A stretch of DNA of 64,000 nucleotides, taken from Methanobrevibacter millerae (lineage in GTDB: Archaea > Methanobacteriota > Methanobacteria > Methanobacteriales > Methanobacteriaceae). The notes beneath the pieces are model-generated. The model ran no database searches. It had not been told where the DNA came from and worked only from the letters and a program-made list of their open reading frames with translations. Numbering within the stretch: the first letter of the stretch is position 1; every line of letters starts with the position of its first letter. The stretch lies in NCBI GenBank assembly GCA_015063005.1, contig SUTF01000008.1, positions 98,882 through 162,881 on the forward strand, read 5' to 3'. The translations under genes were made by a program, and so were the position numbers. Shown one piece after another: positions 21,293 through 30,841 of this stretch.

Positions 21293-22249
21293 CTACATTA
21301 ATTCTGATAATCTTTTAACTCTTTTCAATGAATCGGGATGTGTTGACAATAATTCCATGATTGAATCTGCTTTTGATATCTTAACATTGGAATTAGCCAG
21401 TCTTCTTAACTCATCATCACTGATTGACCCATCTCCGTCAAAGTCAATTTGCCTGAAATCGTGGACATCTTTCGTCCCATTATTGATATCATTGAAAAAG
21501 AATGCTCTGTTTGTATTCAAATCTTTGATTGATTCTTCATTAGTTCTTGCAGCCCCATATGACAATTTATATAAAGCTGAAACTAAAGCGGCAGGCCTGT
21601 TTCCAAATTCAACTGAAGCTTCATCCGCATAATATTCACGGGTTCTTGAAATAAACAATACTAAAATCTGACCGACCAGATACATTACATATCCAAGAAT
21701 ACCAATGATGATTCCACCACCATTGTCATCATTTCTTGAAAACATAAATGCTATGGCAACATAATAACAAATCATTGGCACTACACTGACAGCAGCAGTA
21801 ACTGCCATGTCATTATGCTTGATATGACCCATTTCATGACCTATAACTGCCCTTAGTTCATCACGGTCAAGCAATCCCAAAATAGGCCTTGTAATTGCAA
21901 TGTGACCACTTCTGGATGTTCTTCCAAAGGCAAAGGCATTTGGAATGTTAATTTCTGAAATGCAAACCTCAGGTTTTGGTATATTTGCTATTTGAGCCAA
22001 TTCTTCCACCATTTGATGAATATGTGGAGCTTCAGCCTCACTCAATGGCCTTACATTCATTGAACGTTTTACAAGTGAAGGTCCAAACCAATATTGCAGG
22101 AAGACAATACCCAAACTAATAATCATATAAATTTGCCATCGACCAATTCCGAGATACCATCCGACAAACCCTAAAAGAGCATAAACAATTGTAAACATTA
22201 AAAACATTGTTAGCCACATTCTAAATTTAAGTCTCCATGTGCCTCTCAT
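21293..22249 (-). CDS. htpX: HtpX-family membrane zinc protease with an EF-hand-like loop
   Basis: A 318-residue integral membrane M48 metallopeptidase that in bacteria degrades damaged membrane proteins. Two helices lie at about residues 11-57, the zinc motif HEMGH at 138-142, further helices at about 150-200, and a third-ligand region REYYADEASVEFGN follows. The C-terminus STHPDSLKRVKRL is the usual family ending. Unusual is DFDGDGSISDDE at 269-280, which matches the 12-residue calcium-binding EF-hand loop at every ligand position and sits just before that ending. A GGAG precedes the ATG. Upstream gene of an htpX-trmI operon, divergent from rfcS. Confidence 0.92.
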   Translation of the reverse strand: MRGTWRLKFRMWLTMFLMFTIVYALLGFVGWYLGIGRWQIYMIISLGIVFLQYWFGPSLVKRSMNVRPLSEAEAPHIHQMVEELAQIANIPKPEVCISEINIPNAFAFGRTSRSGHIAITRPILGLLDRDELRAVIGHEMGHIKHNDMAVTAAVSVVPMICYYVAIAFMFSRNDDNGGGIIIGILGYVMYLVGQILVLFISRTREYYADEASVEFGNRPAALVSALYKLSYGAARTNEESIKDLNTNRAFFFNDINNGTKDVHDFRQIDFDGDGSISDDELRRLANSNVKISKADSIMELLSTHPDSLKRVKRLSELM

Positions 22250-22414
22250 ATTTTATCTCCATAATTTAATTAATTTAATATATTTTATATTAATCTTTAA
22301 AAAGTTAATGGAAAATTTTTAAAATGTAAAAAAATATTACTTTTCAAACCCTACCACAAACTAATTATTAACTAACTAACATATATTTTAATATTACAAA
22401 ATCATGGTGATTTA

Positions 22415-23362
22415 ATGAGTGGACCTTGGGTAGAAAAATATAGACCACAAAGCCTAGATGAAATCGTAGGCCAAGAACATATCATAAATAGACTTAAAAA
22501 GTATGTTGGCGAAGAAAGCATGCCAAATTTAATGTTTACAGGACCTGCCGGTGTTGGAAAAACCACAACTGCACTAGCATTAGTTAAATCAATTCTCGGA
22601 GAATACTGGAGACAAAACTTTTTAGAACTAAACGCTTCAGATGCAAGAGGAATTGACACAGTAAGAAACGACATCAAAAATTTCTGTAGATTAAAACCTG
22701 TCGGTGCCCCATTCAGAATAATATTCCTGGATGAAGTAGACAACATGACAAAAGACGCTCAACATGCTTTGAGACGTGAAATGGAAATGTATACAAAAAC
22801 CGCATCATTCATACTATCATGTAACTATTCATCAAAAATTATTGATCCAATCCAATCAAGATGTGCAATATTTAGATTTGCACCAATTAAAGGAGAAGAA
22901 GTTGTTGAAAGGTTAAAATACATTTGCAGTGAAGAAAACTTCGAATATGATGAAAAAGGTATTGAAACCATCGTTTATTATGCTGAAGGAGATATGCGTA
23001 AAGCAGTCAATATCCTGCAGGCAACTGCCTCTGAAGGCGAACACATTACAGAAGACAGTGTATATGATGTTGTTTCAAAATCAAAACCTCAAGATGTATC
23101 AGACATGATTACAAAAGCATTGACTGGAGACTTTATGGGTTCCAGAAAACTCTTGCACGAAACCATGGTTTTACAAGGAACAAGCGGAGAAGATATGGTT
23201 TCACAGATATACCAAGAAGTGTCCAGAAGAGTAATCGACGGAAAAATGGATCCTGACTTTTATATTGATGTAATTGAAGCAATAGCTAATTGTGACTTTA
23301 GAATAAGAGAAGGCTCCAATCCAAGAATACAACTTGAAGCTCTTTTAACAAAATTTTTATAG
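22415..23362 (+). CDS. rfcS: Replication factor C small subunit
   Basis: A 315-residue clamp loader subunit, an AAA+ ATPase that with the large subunit loads PCNA onto primed DNA. Visible motifs are [15 protein letters not shown] (RFC box II), Walker [10 protein letters not shown] at 43-51, Walker [11 protein letters not shown], and the SRC arginine-finger motif in [11 protein letters not shown]. There is no intein, unlike in some archaea. GGTGA precedes the ATG. The large-subunit gene starts 12 bases downstream, so they form an operon. Confidence 0.97.
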   Translation: MSGPWVEKYRPQSLDEIVGQEHIINRLKKYVGEESMPNLMFTGPAGVGKTTTALALVKSILGEYWRQNFLELNASDARGIDTVRNDIKNFCRLKPVGAPFRIIFLDEVDNMTKDAQHALRREMEMYTKTASFILSCNYSSKIIDPIQSRCAIFRFAPIKGEEVVERLKYICSEENFEYDEKGIETIVYYAEGDMRKAVNILQATASEGEHITEDSVYDVVSKSKPQDVSDMITKALTGDFMGSRKLLHETMVLQGTSGEDMVSQIYQEVSRRVIDGKMDPDFYIDVIEAIANCDFRIREGSNPRIQLEALLTKFL

Positions 23363-23374
23363 AAAGGTATTCCA

Positions 23375-24919
23375 ATGTTATGGACAGACAAATACCGACC
23401 AAAAACCCTAAAAGAGATATTAGGTAACAATAAAGAAAAAAAGATAATTGAAAGTTGGGTAAACAACTGGAAAGAAGGGAATCCCCAACAACCAATACTT
23501 TTAGTTGGACCTCCAGGAATTGGAAAGACTACATTTGCTCAGGCAATAGCAAGAGAATTTTCCGAATACATTGAGCTTAATGCAAGTGATAAACGTTCCC
23601 AGGACGTCATTAAAAGTACAATTGGAGAGTCATCATCATCAAGATCACTTTTTGGAGATGATTATAAGCTAATCATAATGGACGAAGTGGATGGTATTCA
23701 TGGAACTAACGACCGTGGCGGAGTTAGAGCTATTGGTGAGATAATAAAAACCTCAAAACATCCTTTAATTTTAATAGCCAATGATTTCTACTCAAAAAGA
23801 TTACAGTCCATTAAACCAAAATGTCAGGTAATCAAAATGGCCAAAATCAGAGGGCCAACCATTAACAAAATGCTTAAAACCATTGCTCAAAAAGAAGGTA
23901 TTGAGTATGATAAGGAAGCTTTAAAGCTATTGTCAAAAAAAGCAAATGGAGATATTCGTTCAGCAATCAATACATTCCAGGCAATTGCCGATACATCCCA
24001 TGAACTGACAATGGAAGATGTTGAGACTGTCACAACCAAAGACGACAGGTCAACCATCATTGATGGAGTAATGGCAACACTGAAAAGTAAAAATCCAAAG
24101 CATGTGAAAGATGCCCTAAGAGTCGATGAAGACCCTACACTTGTAATGGCATATATTGCTGAAAATGTTCCTCGCGAATATACCAATAAGAATGAACTTA
24201 AAAAGGCATATGAAAACTTATCCAATGCAGATTTATACTTTGGAAGAGCACAAAGGACAAGAAACTACGGATACTGGAAATACGCGACTGATTTCATGGG
24301 AATTGGTGTAAGCGCTTCAAAAAAAGAAACATATAAGAAGTTCACCCCAATTAAATCCCCAACAGTGTTTACTTTAATGGGACGTAACCGTGGAAAAAGA
24401 AACTTGCGTGACGGCATAGCTGAAAAAATGTCTGAAAAAATGCACATTTCAAATTCTGTAGCCATTTCAATGTTTCCATATTTGGAAATCATGTTTCAAA
24501 ATGATGAACTTGCATGGGAAATTTCAGATTTTCTGGATTTAGATAAAGACGAAATAAAACGATTTAGAAAAAAAGTCATTCCTAAAAAAGTCATCAAGAA
24601 AATGGAAAAGCAGAAAGAGGAATTACGTATAGAAGAACGTGACAGACGTGCTGCAGAGCTTCAAAATCAGATGTTTGCAGGAATTCCACAAGAAGAGGTC
24701 ATTGAAGAAGAACCTGTTAGGGATGAAATCGAATTAATCACCCCAGAACCAGAGATTGAAGAAATTTCAGAAAATGAAGAATCAACATCTGAAGAAGAAC
24801 CTACCGTAGAAGAAGTTTCAGATGAAGAAGAGTTAATGGCTGAAGAAATGATTGAAGAAGAAGTGAAAGAGGAGCCAAAAGAGAAAAAAAATAAACAGGC
24901 ATCTTTATTTGACTTCTAA
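23375..24919 (+). CDS. rfcL: Replication factor C large subunit
   Basis: A 514-residue AAA+ ATPase, the large subunit of the archaeal clamp loader. It has [16 protein letters not shown] at the start, Walker [10 protein letters not shown] at 45-53 and IIMDEVDGI as Walker B. A degenerate C-terminal half leads into a highly acidic Glu-rich linker (about residues 430-500). The last residues QASLFDF form a PCNA-interacting (PIP) box, as known for archaeal RfcL. The final 15 bases overlap the convergent gene at 24905-25588, so the PIP box codons are read on both strands. Confidence 0.97.
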   Translation: MLWTDKYRPKTLKEILGNNKEKKIIESWVNNWKEGNPQQPILLVGPPGIGKTTFAQAIAREFSEYIELNASDKRSQDVIKSTIGESSSSRSLFGDDYKLIIMDEVDGIHGTNDRGGVRAIGEIIKTSKHPLILIANDFYSKRLQSIKPKCQVIKMAKIRGPTINKMLKTIAQKEGIEYDKEALKLLSKKANGDIRSAINTFQAIADTSHELTMEDVETVTTKDDRSTIIDGVMATLKSKNPKHVKDALRVDEDPTLVMAYIAENVPREYTNKNELKKAYENLSNADLYFGRAQRTRNYGYWKYATDFMGIGVSASKKETYKKFTPIKSPTVFTLMGRNRGKRNLRDGIAEKMSEKMHISNSVAISMFPYLEIMFQNDELAWEISDFLDLDKDEIKRFRKKVIPKKVIKKMEKQKEELRIEERDRRAAELQNQMFAGIPQEEVIEEEPVRDEIELITPEPEIEEISENEESTSEEEPTVEEVSDEEELMAEEMIEEEVKEEPKEKKNKQASLFDF

Positions 24920-25588
24920 TTTCTCTTCAATATACTCGGAAGCTTTAAGGACATTTTCTCTGTATTGTGGTGCAACGCCCTCTAAAAATTCCATAAATGA
25001 TGATGCCAACTCATCATTATTTTCATTTATTATTTTTGATTTGCCATCCATTTCCAAAAATGAATTAATCCAATCCAAAGGAACGTTAATTAATGGATAA
25101 ATTTCATTGTCTTTTTTGTCAAATTCTATCCCATTACCTTTAAAAATAGTGGAAAATATCTGATTAACCTTATCATCCAGAATAATTGGATTTACAACCA
25201 AATCATATTTACCATCATTAACTAATTTAACACCATATTTACGTGTATATGGCTCCAAAAGAACATTAACCATGAAATTATCCTTAGGAAGTAGAATTGT
25301 TGAGTTCGGTTCAATGTCAGCTAATGATTTTGCAGCTTTAGCGCAAATTTTTTGAAAAAGTGTGTTTCTAACGACTTCAATATCACCATATTGCCTGTTG
25401 AATGTTTCCTGACGTTTTCTTGAAAATTTTGAAAAACGCAAATTGTTAATATAAAGTTTTTCAGGAGTATAAGACACATATCTAGTATCCACACCAATTA
25501 TCTTTAAATATTTCAATACATCCTTTTTAGAAGTTGAAAATTCCTCATCATCTGAAGATAAGGCAGATACATCAAAAATAAAATCCAT
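24905..25588 (-). CDS. Unrecognised 227-residue protein
   Basis: A soluble, Lys- and Asp-rich protein. It begins [16 protein letters not shown], has a central block [20 protein letters not shown] and ends in a helical segment. I do not recognise the family and see no nucleotide-binding or metal-binding motif. It starts one base after the aroE stop, with a GGGGT near the end of aroE as ribosome binding site, so the two are cotranscribed. Its 3' end overlaps the end of rfcL. The TILLPKDN segment is vaguely like nucleotide-binding domains, but that is not enough for a call. Confidence 0.7.
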   Translation of the reverse strand: MDFIFDVSALSSDDEEFSTSKKDVLKYLKIIGVDTRYVSYTPEKLYINNLRFSKFSRKRQETFNRQYGDIEVVRNTLFQKICAKAAKSLADIEPNSTILLPKDNFMVNVLLEPYTRKYGVKLVNDGKYDLVVNPIILDDKVNQIFSTIFKGNGIEFDKKDNEIYPLINVPLDWINSFLEMDGKSKIINENNDELASSFMEFLEGVAPQYRENVLKASEYIEEKLEVK

Positions 25589-25589
25589 T

Positions 25590-26432
25590 TTATAACCCCA
25601 AATATTTTATCAACGCTTCCTGCATAACATCAATTGGCGCTTTTTTGCCTGTCCAAATTTCAAAGCTTTCAGCACCCTGATACAATAACATTTTAATTCC
25701 ATAAACAGGTTTTGCACCAGCTTCAATAGCTTGCTTTAAAAGACCCGTCTCATTAGGATTGTAAACTGCATCAAACACAACCAGATTATCATGCATATCG
25801 CCAGCCTGTGCAATTGGCACATCATCAACATTAGGATGCATTCCTACAGGTGTCGTATTGATTAAAATGTCTGCATCACTCAAATTCATATTATTGATTG
25901 AGTCTGATTCAACATTATCAATCAATTCTGAATCTAACACATCATTTGCCAATTTTTGAGCCTTTTCAACATTCCTATTTAGTATTGTTAATTGATCAAC
26001 ACCATATTTCGCCAGATAAAATGATATTGCTCTTGAAGCTCCACCAGCACCAGCAATTACAACATTTTTATTTTTTACATTAGTCACTTCCCCAATAGCT
26101 TTTATTGCACCGATTCCATCAGTATTGTATCCTTTTAGATTTTTAAAATCAATTGTATTTACGGCCCCTATCAATTTAGCGACCTCATCAATCTCATTTA
26201 AATATTTCATTACTTCAATTTTATGTGGAATTGTTACATTGAATCCTTTAATGTTTAATGCATCAGCACCCACTATTGCAGTTTTCAAATCATTAGGATT
26301 TACATCAAAAGCAGTGTAGACATAATCCATGTTTAATTTATTGAAAGCGGCATTGTGCATAGGTGGTGAAAAACTATGTTCCACAGGATGACCTATCAAA
26401 CCAACTACGTTTGTACTTCCTTTTATTTCCAT
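25590..26432 (-). CDS. aroE: Shikimate dehydrogenase
   Basis: A 280-residue NADP-dependent enzyme that reduces 3-dehydroshikimate to shikimate in aromatic amino acid synthesis. The substrate domain has LIGHPVEHSFSPPMHN at 12-27 and the catalytic Lys71 in NVTIPHK, with the partner Asp in NTDGIGA. The Rossmann domain follows, with the nucleotide-binding loop VIAGAGGASRAI. The length fits a monofunctional AroE. Divergent from hisS and followed after one base by an unknown gene. Confidence 0.96.
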   Translation of the reverse strand: MEIKGSTNVVGLIGHPVEHSFSPPMHNAAFNKLNMDYVYTAFDVNPNDLKTAIVGADALNIKGFNVTIPHKIEVMKYLNEIDEVAKLIGAVNTIDFKNLKGYNTDGIGAIKAIGEVTNVKNKNVVIAGAGGASRAISFYLAKYGVDQLTILNRNVEKAQKLANDVLDSELIDNVESDSINNMNLSDADILINTTPVGMHPNVDDVPIAQAGDMHDNLVVFDAVYNPNETGLLKQAIEAGAKPVYGIKMLLYQGAESFEIWTGKKAPIDVMQEALIKYLGL

Positions 26433-26506
26433 ATATTAAAATTAGCTACAAAATTATTTAAACTTTAATTATCAAAATTTAATATATTATAAAAAGGTGA
26501 ATTAAC

Positions 26507-27802
26507 ATGGAATTTGCAAGACCAAGAGGTACTAGAGATTTTTTATTTGAAGAGATGGAAGAGAGAAAAAAAGCGGAAAGTACCTTAAGATACATATTTG
26601 AAAATTATGGTTATAGGGAAATTAAAACCCCTTTATTTGAAGAATTAAAACTATTTACAACCAAATCCGGAGAGGAAATTGTAGACCAGTTATATAATTT
26701 CAAAGACAAATCCGATAGGGAATTGACATTAAGACCGGAAATTACTGCCCCAGTAGCCAGATTATACTTGAATGAACTTGAAAAGACTGCAACCAAACCA
26801 ATTAAACTTTATTATTATGGAAGCTGCTTTAGATATGAAAGACCTCAAAAAGGAAGATTCAGACAGTTTTGGCAATTTGGATGTGAATTGATTGGGGCCA
26901 AATCTCCTCAAGGCGAAGCTGAAGTAATTGCAATGTGCAGCGACTCAATCCAAGCATTGGGAATTAATGGCGCTGACGTTAATATCAACCATTTAGGGAT
27001 TATCCGTGGCTTATTCAAACACTTTGAAGTTGACACCAAAACCCAAAGGGAACTGATGGTTGTAATTGACAAGGGAGATAAGGATTTACTGAAAGAATCC
27101 TTAAGCGGGGACAGTCCAATCATTTCAAATGATGAATTGAACCAAATTCTACTTAAGCTAATTGATTTGGTTGGAGACAAAAGCATTCTTGACGATGTTG
27201 AAGAATTGATTAAGGATTATGAAGAACCGCAAGAAGCATTCAATCAGCTTAAGGAATTGGTTGAACTTCTGGATTCATTTGATATGGACAACTACACATT
27301 AAACTTAGGTGTTGCAAGAGGTCTTGACTATTATACAGGAATCGTGTTTGAAATATATGTGGAAGGTCTTGGAGCTCAAAAACAGGTTTGTGGAGGAGGA
27401 ACTTACAGCTTGATTAAGGTATTCGGTGGCCAGGAAGTTGAATCCACAGGTTTTGCATTAGGTTTCGATAGATTGATGAATGCAATTGAAGAATTGGTTG
27501 AAAAAGAAGAACCTGAATCACATTTAGATGTATATGTAGCGCCGATTTCCAATGATGTAAGATTAAAAGCTTATGAAATAACACAGACATTAAGAAGATC
27601 AGGAATTCGCTGTGACGTTGACTTGAACAACAAGAAATTTAAAAAACTTATGAATTATGCCGATAAAATCAAAGTTCCAAAAATAATCATCATCGGTAAA
27701 AATGACCTGGAAGAGGGTAAAGTAACTGTCAAGGATATGGAAAGCGGAAATCAGGATTTAGTTGAAATTGACAATATAGTAAGTTACTTGAAAGGGGAAT
27801 AA
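26507..27802 (+). CDS. hisS: Histidyl-tRNA synthetase
   Basis: A 431-residue class II aminoacyl-tRNA synthetase. Visible are [11 protein letters not shown] near the start, motif 2 with [18 protein letters not shown], the histidine-specific [13 protein letters not shown], the motif 3 region [14 protein letters not shown], and a C-terminal anticodon-binding domain from about residue 335. GGTGA precedes the ATG. First gene of a four-gene operon with hisI (2-base gap), so an enzyme that uses histidine is made together with one that makes it. Confidence 0.96.
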   Translation: MEFARPRGTRDFLFEEMEERKKAESTLRYIFENYGYREIKTPLFEELKLFTTKSGEEIVDQLYNFKDKSDRELTLRPEITAPVARLYLNELEKTATKPIKLYYYGSCFRYERPQKGRFRQFWQFGCELIGAKSPQGEAEVIAMCSDSIQALGINGADVNINHLGIIRGLFKHFEVDTKTQRELMVVIDKGDKDLLKESLSGDSPIISNDELNQILLKLIDLVGDKSILDDVEELIKDYEEPQEAFNQLKELVELLDSFDMDNYTLNLGVARGLDYYTGIVFEIYVEGLGAQKQVCGGGTYSLIKVFGGQEVESTGFALGFDRLMNAIEELVEKEEPESHLDVYVAPISNDVRLKAYEITQTLRRSGIRCDVDLNNKKFKKLMNYADKIKVPKIIIIGKNDLEEGKVTVKDMESGNQDLVEIDNIVSYLKGE

Positions 27803-27804
27803 TC

Positions 27805-28212
27805 ATGAAAATTAATTTTAGACATGAGATTAATGGCGTGAAAGTAATAACAGCAGTGGCACAGGATGCGGCCAGCGGAGAAATATTGATGGTAGCCAAC
27901 ATGAATGAGGAAGCCTTGAAAAAAACAATTGAAACCGGAAAAGCTCATTATTGGAGCACTTCAAGAAATAAGCAATGGTTAAAAGGAGAAAGCTCAGGTC
28001 ATACTCAGGAAGTAGAGGAAATTCTTGTTGATTGTGATATGGATGCAATTATCTTAAAAATCAGACAAAACGGTGCTGCATGCCATGAAGGTTATTATTC
28101 ATGTTTCTTTAGAAATCTCAAATTAGAAAATTCACCAGACATTGATGACTTGAAAGATGAAGATTTAAAAACAAATCAGAAAAGACTTGTCAACCCAGAA
28201 GACGTGTATTAA
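27805..28212 (+). CDS. hisI: Phosphoribosyl-AMP cyclohydrolase
   Basis: A 135-residue monofunctional HisI, the third step of histidine synthesis, opening the purine ring of PR-AMP. The metal-site residues are in [17 protein letters not shown] and [14 protein letters not shown], with zinc-binding cysteines as known for the family. There is no fused HisE domain. It starts 2 bases after hisS and is followed after one base by the PIN/ATPase gene. Confidence 0.95.
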   Translation: MKINFRHEINGVKVITAVAQDAASGEILMVANMNEEALKKTIETGKAHYWSTSRNKQWLKGESSGHTQEVEEILVDCDMDAIILKIRQNGAACHEGYYSCFFRNLKLENSPDIDDLKDEDLKTNQKRLVNPEDVY

Positions 28213-28213
28213 A

Positions 28214-30049
28214 ATGAAAACAATAATTCCAGATACAAGCGCAGTGATTATTGGAGCAATCACTAAACTTTTAGAGGAAGAAGATTTAGATTACCCTGAA
28301 ATAATCGTTCCGGAAGCGGTAGTTTGTGAACTTGAGCATCAGGCTAATGCGAATAGACGCGAAGGCATTAACGGATTAAATGAACTTCAGCACTTGCAAG
28401 AATTGCAATATGAAGGAGAGCTTGCAGTATCATTTAAAGGAAAACGTCCTACAAATTATGACATCAAGTATGCAAAAAGTGGAGAAATCGATGCATTAAT
28501 CAGAGATTTGGCAAGGTCAGAATTCGGAACATTACTTACAAATGACAAAGTACAGGCTGAAACCGCAAAGGCTCAGGGAATTCCAGTTTACTATTATAAA
28601 CAGGAATATGTTGAAAAGGAATTATCCATTGCAAAATTCTTTGATAAAAATACAATGTCTGTTCATTTAAAGGAAAATGTTGTTCCGATGGCCAAAAAAG
28701 GAAAGCCAGGACATATTGACTTTGTTGAACTTAGTGATGAAGTCTACAACCACACAAAACTTCAAGAAATAATTGATGAGATTATTGAAAAATCCAGAAG
28801 TGATGCTAAGACATATTTGGAATCAGTGAAAGAAGGATCCATTGTTGTTCAGTCAAGAGAATACAGAATTTCAATAGCCAGACCACCTTTTTCTGAAGCA
28901 ATTGAAATTACTGCAGTAAGACCTGTTGCAAATATTGATCTGGAAGAATACCACTTAAGTTCCAAATTGATGGAAAGAATAGACAACAATGCAGAGGGAA
29001 TTCTCATTTCAGGTTCTCCTGGTGCCGGAAAATCCACTTTTGTCCAAGCGATTGCCAAATACTATTCCGGCGAAATGAATAAAATCGTTAAGACAATGGA
29101 ATCACCTAGGGATTTGCAACTTCCCGATGAAATAACCCAATATGCTCCATTAGAAGGAAGCATGGAAAATACTGCAGACGTATTGCTTTTAGTCAGACCA
29201 GACTACACCATTTATGATGAACTCAGAAAGAACCATGACTTCAATATCTTTGCAGACATGCGTTTAGCGGGAGTTGGAATGATTGGTGTCGTTCATGCAA
29301 CAAGACCAATAGACGCCATACAAAGGATAGCTTCAAGAGTGGAACTCGGTGTTATCCCGTCAATCGTTGATACCAGCATTTATATTGAAGACGGCGAAGT
29401 TAAAAGTGTATATGAGACAAAAATGACTGTCAAGGTTCCAAGTGGAATGAAAGAAGCAGATCTTGCAAGACCCGTGATTGAAGTTCGTGATTTTGAAACT
29501 GGTGAGTTGAAAAACGAAATTTATACTTATGGAGAGCAGACTATCGTGATGGATTTGGACTTGGTTAATAATCCATCAAACAGTTCTGCAAAATCTTCTG
29601 TCGATATTATCGCTGAAAAAGAGATTTTAAGGCAAATAAAAAGAATACTGCCTAAAAAGGCAAAGGTCGATGTTGAGGTAATATCCCCAGAAAGGGCAAA
29701 CATTTACATTCCTGATGATTTGGTTCCTAAGGTTATCGGCAAAAATGGTAAAAGAATAGCTGAAATTGAAGAAAAGATTGGAATTTCATTGGGTGTTGAA
29801 GTGATTGAAGATAAATATGGTCAGGATCCTTTTGAAATTGACATAATTCATACCAAAAAGCAGCTGATTTTAGAGTTAGGTCGTGAAAATGGAAGGGCCA
29901 ACTTTGACATATTAATTGGTGGAGAATATTTGCTTACAGCAACAACATCTAAAAAAGGAGAAATAAAAATAAAAAACGGCATTGAATTATCTGATTTCAT
30001 TATTGAAGCTATCGAAATGGGATTGGAAATCAGCGCAGTCAGAAAGTGA
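28214..30049 (+). CDS. PIN domain - VirB11/PilT-type ATPase - KH domain protein
   Basis: A 611-residue three-part protein. Residues 1 to about 130 are a PIN-type nuclease domain with acidic residues in IIPDTSAVI, GEIDALIRDLA and LLTND. The middle is a type II/IV secretion-like ATPase with Walker A GSPGAGKST from residue 267. At about 500-535 lies a KH RNA-binding domain with GKNG at 509-512. The combination is a known conserved archaeal family, probably an RNA-processing or RNA-quality ATPase rather than a pilus motor. Its exact function is not established to my knowledge. I chose ATG 28214 (one base after the hisI stop). A frame from 28187 overlaps hisI and is less likely. Confidence 0.88.
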   Translation: MKTIIPDTSAVIIGAITKLLEEEDLDYPEIIVPEAVVCELEHQANANRREGINGLNELQHLQELQYEGELAVSFKGKRPTNYDIKYAKSGEIDALIRDLARSEFGTLLTNDKVQAETAKAQGIPVYYYKQEYVEKELSIAKFFDKNTMSVHLKENVVPMAKKGKPGHIDFVELSDEVYNHTKLQEIIDEIIEKSRSDAKTYLESVKEGSIVVQSREYRISIARPPFSEAIEITAVRPVANIDLEEYHLSSKLMERIDNNAEGILISGSPGAGKSTFVQAIAKYYSGEMNKIVKTMESPRDLQLPDEITQYAPLEGSMENTADVLLLVRPDYTIYDELRKNHDFNIFADMRLAGVGMIGVVHATRPIDAIQRIASRVELGVIPSIVDTSIYIEDGEVKSVYETKMTVKVPSGMKEADLARPVIEVRDFETGELKNEIYTYGEQTIVMDLDLVNNPSNSSAKSSVDIIAEKEILRQIKRILPKKAKVDVEVISPERANIYIPDDLVPKVIGKNGKRIAEIEEKIGISLGVEVIEDKYGQDPFEIDIIHTKKQLILELGRENGRANFDILIGGEYLLTATTSKKGEIKIKNGIELSDFIIEAIEMGLEISAVRK

Positions 30050-30053
30050 TAAA

Positions 30054-30800
30054 ATGAAAATTGGTGCATCAACATTAGCAACATTTAATAATAGTTTAGA
30101 CAGTAGTTTAGAGTTTATTGAAGGATTAGGCATTAAATACGCCGAATTATTACATCAGTACCCTACTGAAACTTTTGATTTGGATTTATTGAACAGTTAT
30201 AATTTAGAATACACAATTCATGCCCCATTTATGGATGTGAATATAGCGGCTTTAGGTTCTAAAAGCAGAGCCAACTCAATGGAGCAGATTAGAGATTCGA
30301 TTGATTTGGCAAATGAAATTGATGCGAAGGTTGTCGTTGTCCATCCAGGATTAATTCCATTTCTTGCAAGGGAAATGCCTGAAGAAATTTATAAAGTTGC
30401 AAACAATTCAATTAAGGAACTTGGAGAGTACAGTAAAGATTTGGGAGTTAACACCACCATTGAAAATATGCCTGCCTTTGAAAGCATGATTTATCAAGAC
30501 ATGACCAGATTAAATGAAACTCTCGTGGAACTTGAAATGGGAATGACTTTTGACATAGGCCATGCTCACCATGCAGGAATATCTCCAGATGAGATGTATT
30601 TTGATTCAATTAAACACATACATGCACATGATAATATGGGTGATGATGACTCACACCTACCACTTGGTGAAGGCAATATTCAATTAAACGATATCATCAA
30701 TACTTTTGAAAAGAAAAATTATGATGGCATCTACATGATTGAAGTAAATGATAAAAATTCCATTAAAAAAAGTTTAAAATATCTTAAAAATAATTTCTAA
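30054..30800 (+). CDS. TIM-barrel protein of the AP endonuclease 2 / sugar isomerase family
   Basis: A 248-residue protein with the xylose isomerase-like TIM-barrel pattern: YTIHAPFMDVN, VVVHPGL, TTIENMP, MTFDIGHAHHAG and HIHAHDNMG with LPLGEG. These histidines, acids and glutamates are the metal ligands of endonuclease IV and of sugar-phosphate isomerases. The sequence alone does not say whether it acts on abasic DNA or on a small sugar. The ATG at 30054 lies 4 bases after the preceding stop, making it the last gene of the hisS operon. Longer frames from 29982 overlap the upstream gene and are rejected. Confidence 0.85.
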   Translation: MKIGASTLATFNNSLDSSLEFIEGLGIKYAELLHQYPTETFDLDLLNSYNLEYTIHAPFMDVNIAALGSKSRANSMEQIRDSIDLANEIDAKVVVVHPGLIPFLAREMPEEIYKVANNSIKELGEYSKDLGVNTTIENMPAFESMIYQDMTRLNETLVELEMGMTFDIGHAHHAGISPDEMYFDSIKHIHAHDNMGDDDSHLPLGEGNIQLNDIINTFEKKNYDGIYMIEVNDKNSIKKSLKYLKNNF

Positions 30801-30802
30801 TT

Positions 30803-30841
30803 TTAAAATAAAAAAAAGGTTAAGAGGTTATTTACCCCTTA
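30803..30841 (-). terminator. ALP-type terminator hairpin overlapping the stop codon
   Basis: On the minus strand AAGGGGT and ACCTCTT (30834-30840 and 30822-30828) pair with one G-T around a 5-base loop. The stem starts inside the stop codon, and a T-run follows (about 30811-30817). Confidence 0.6.
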
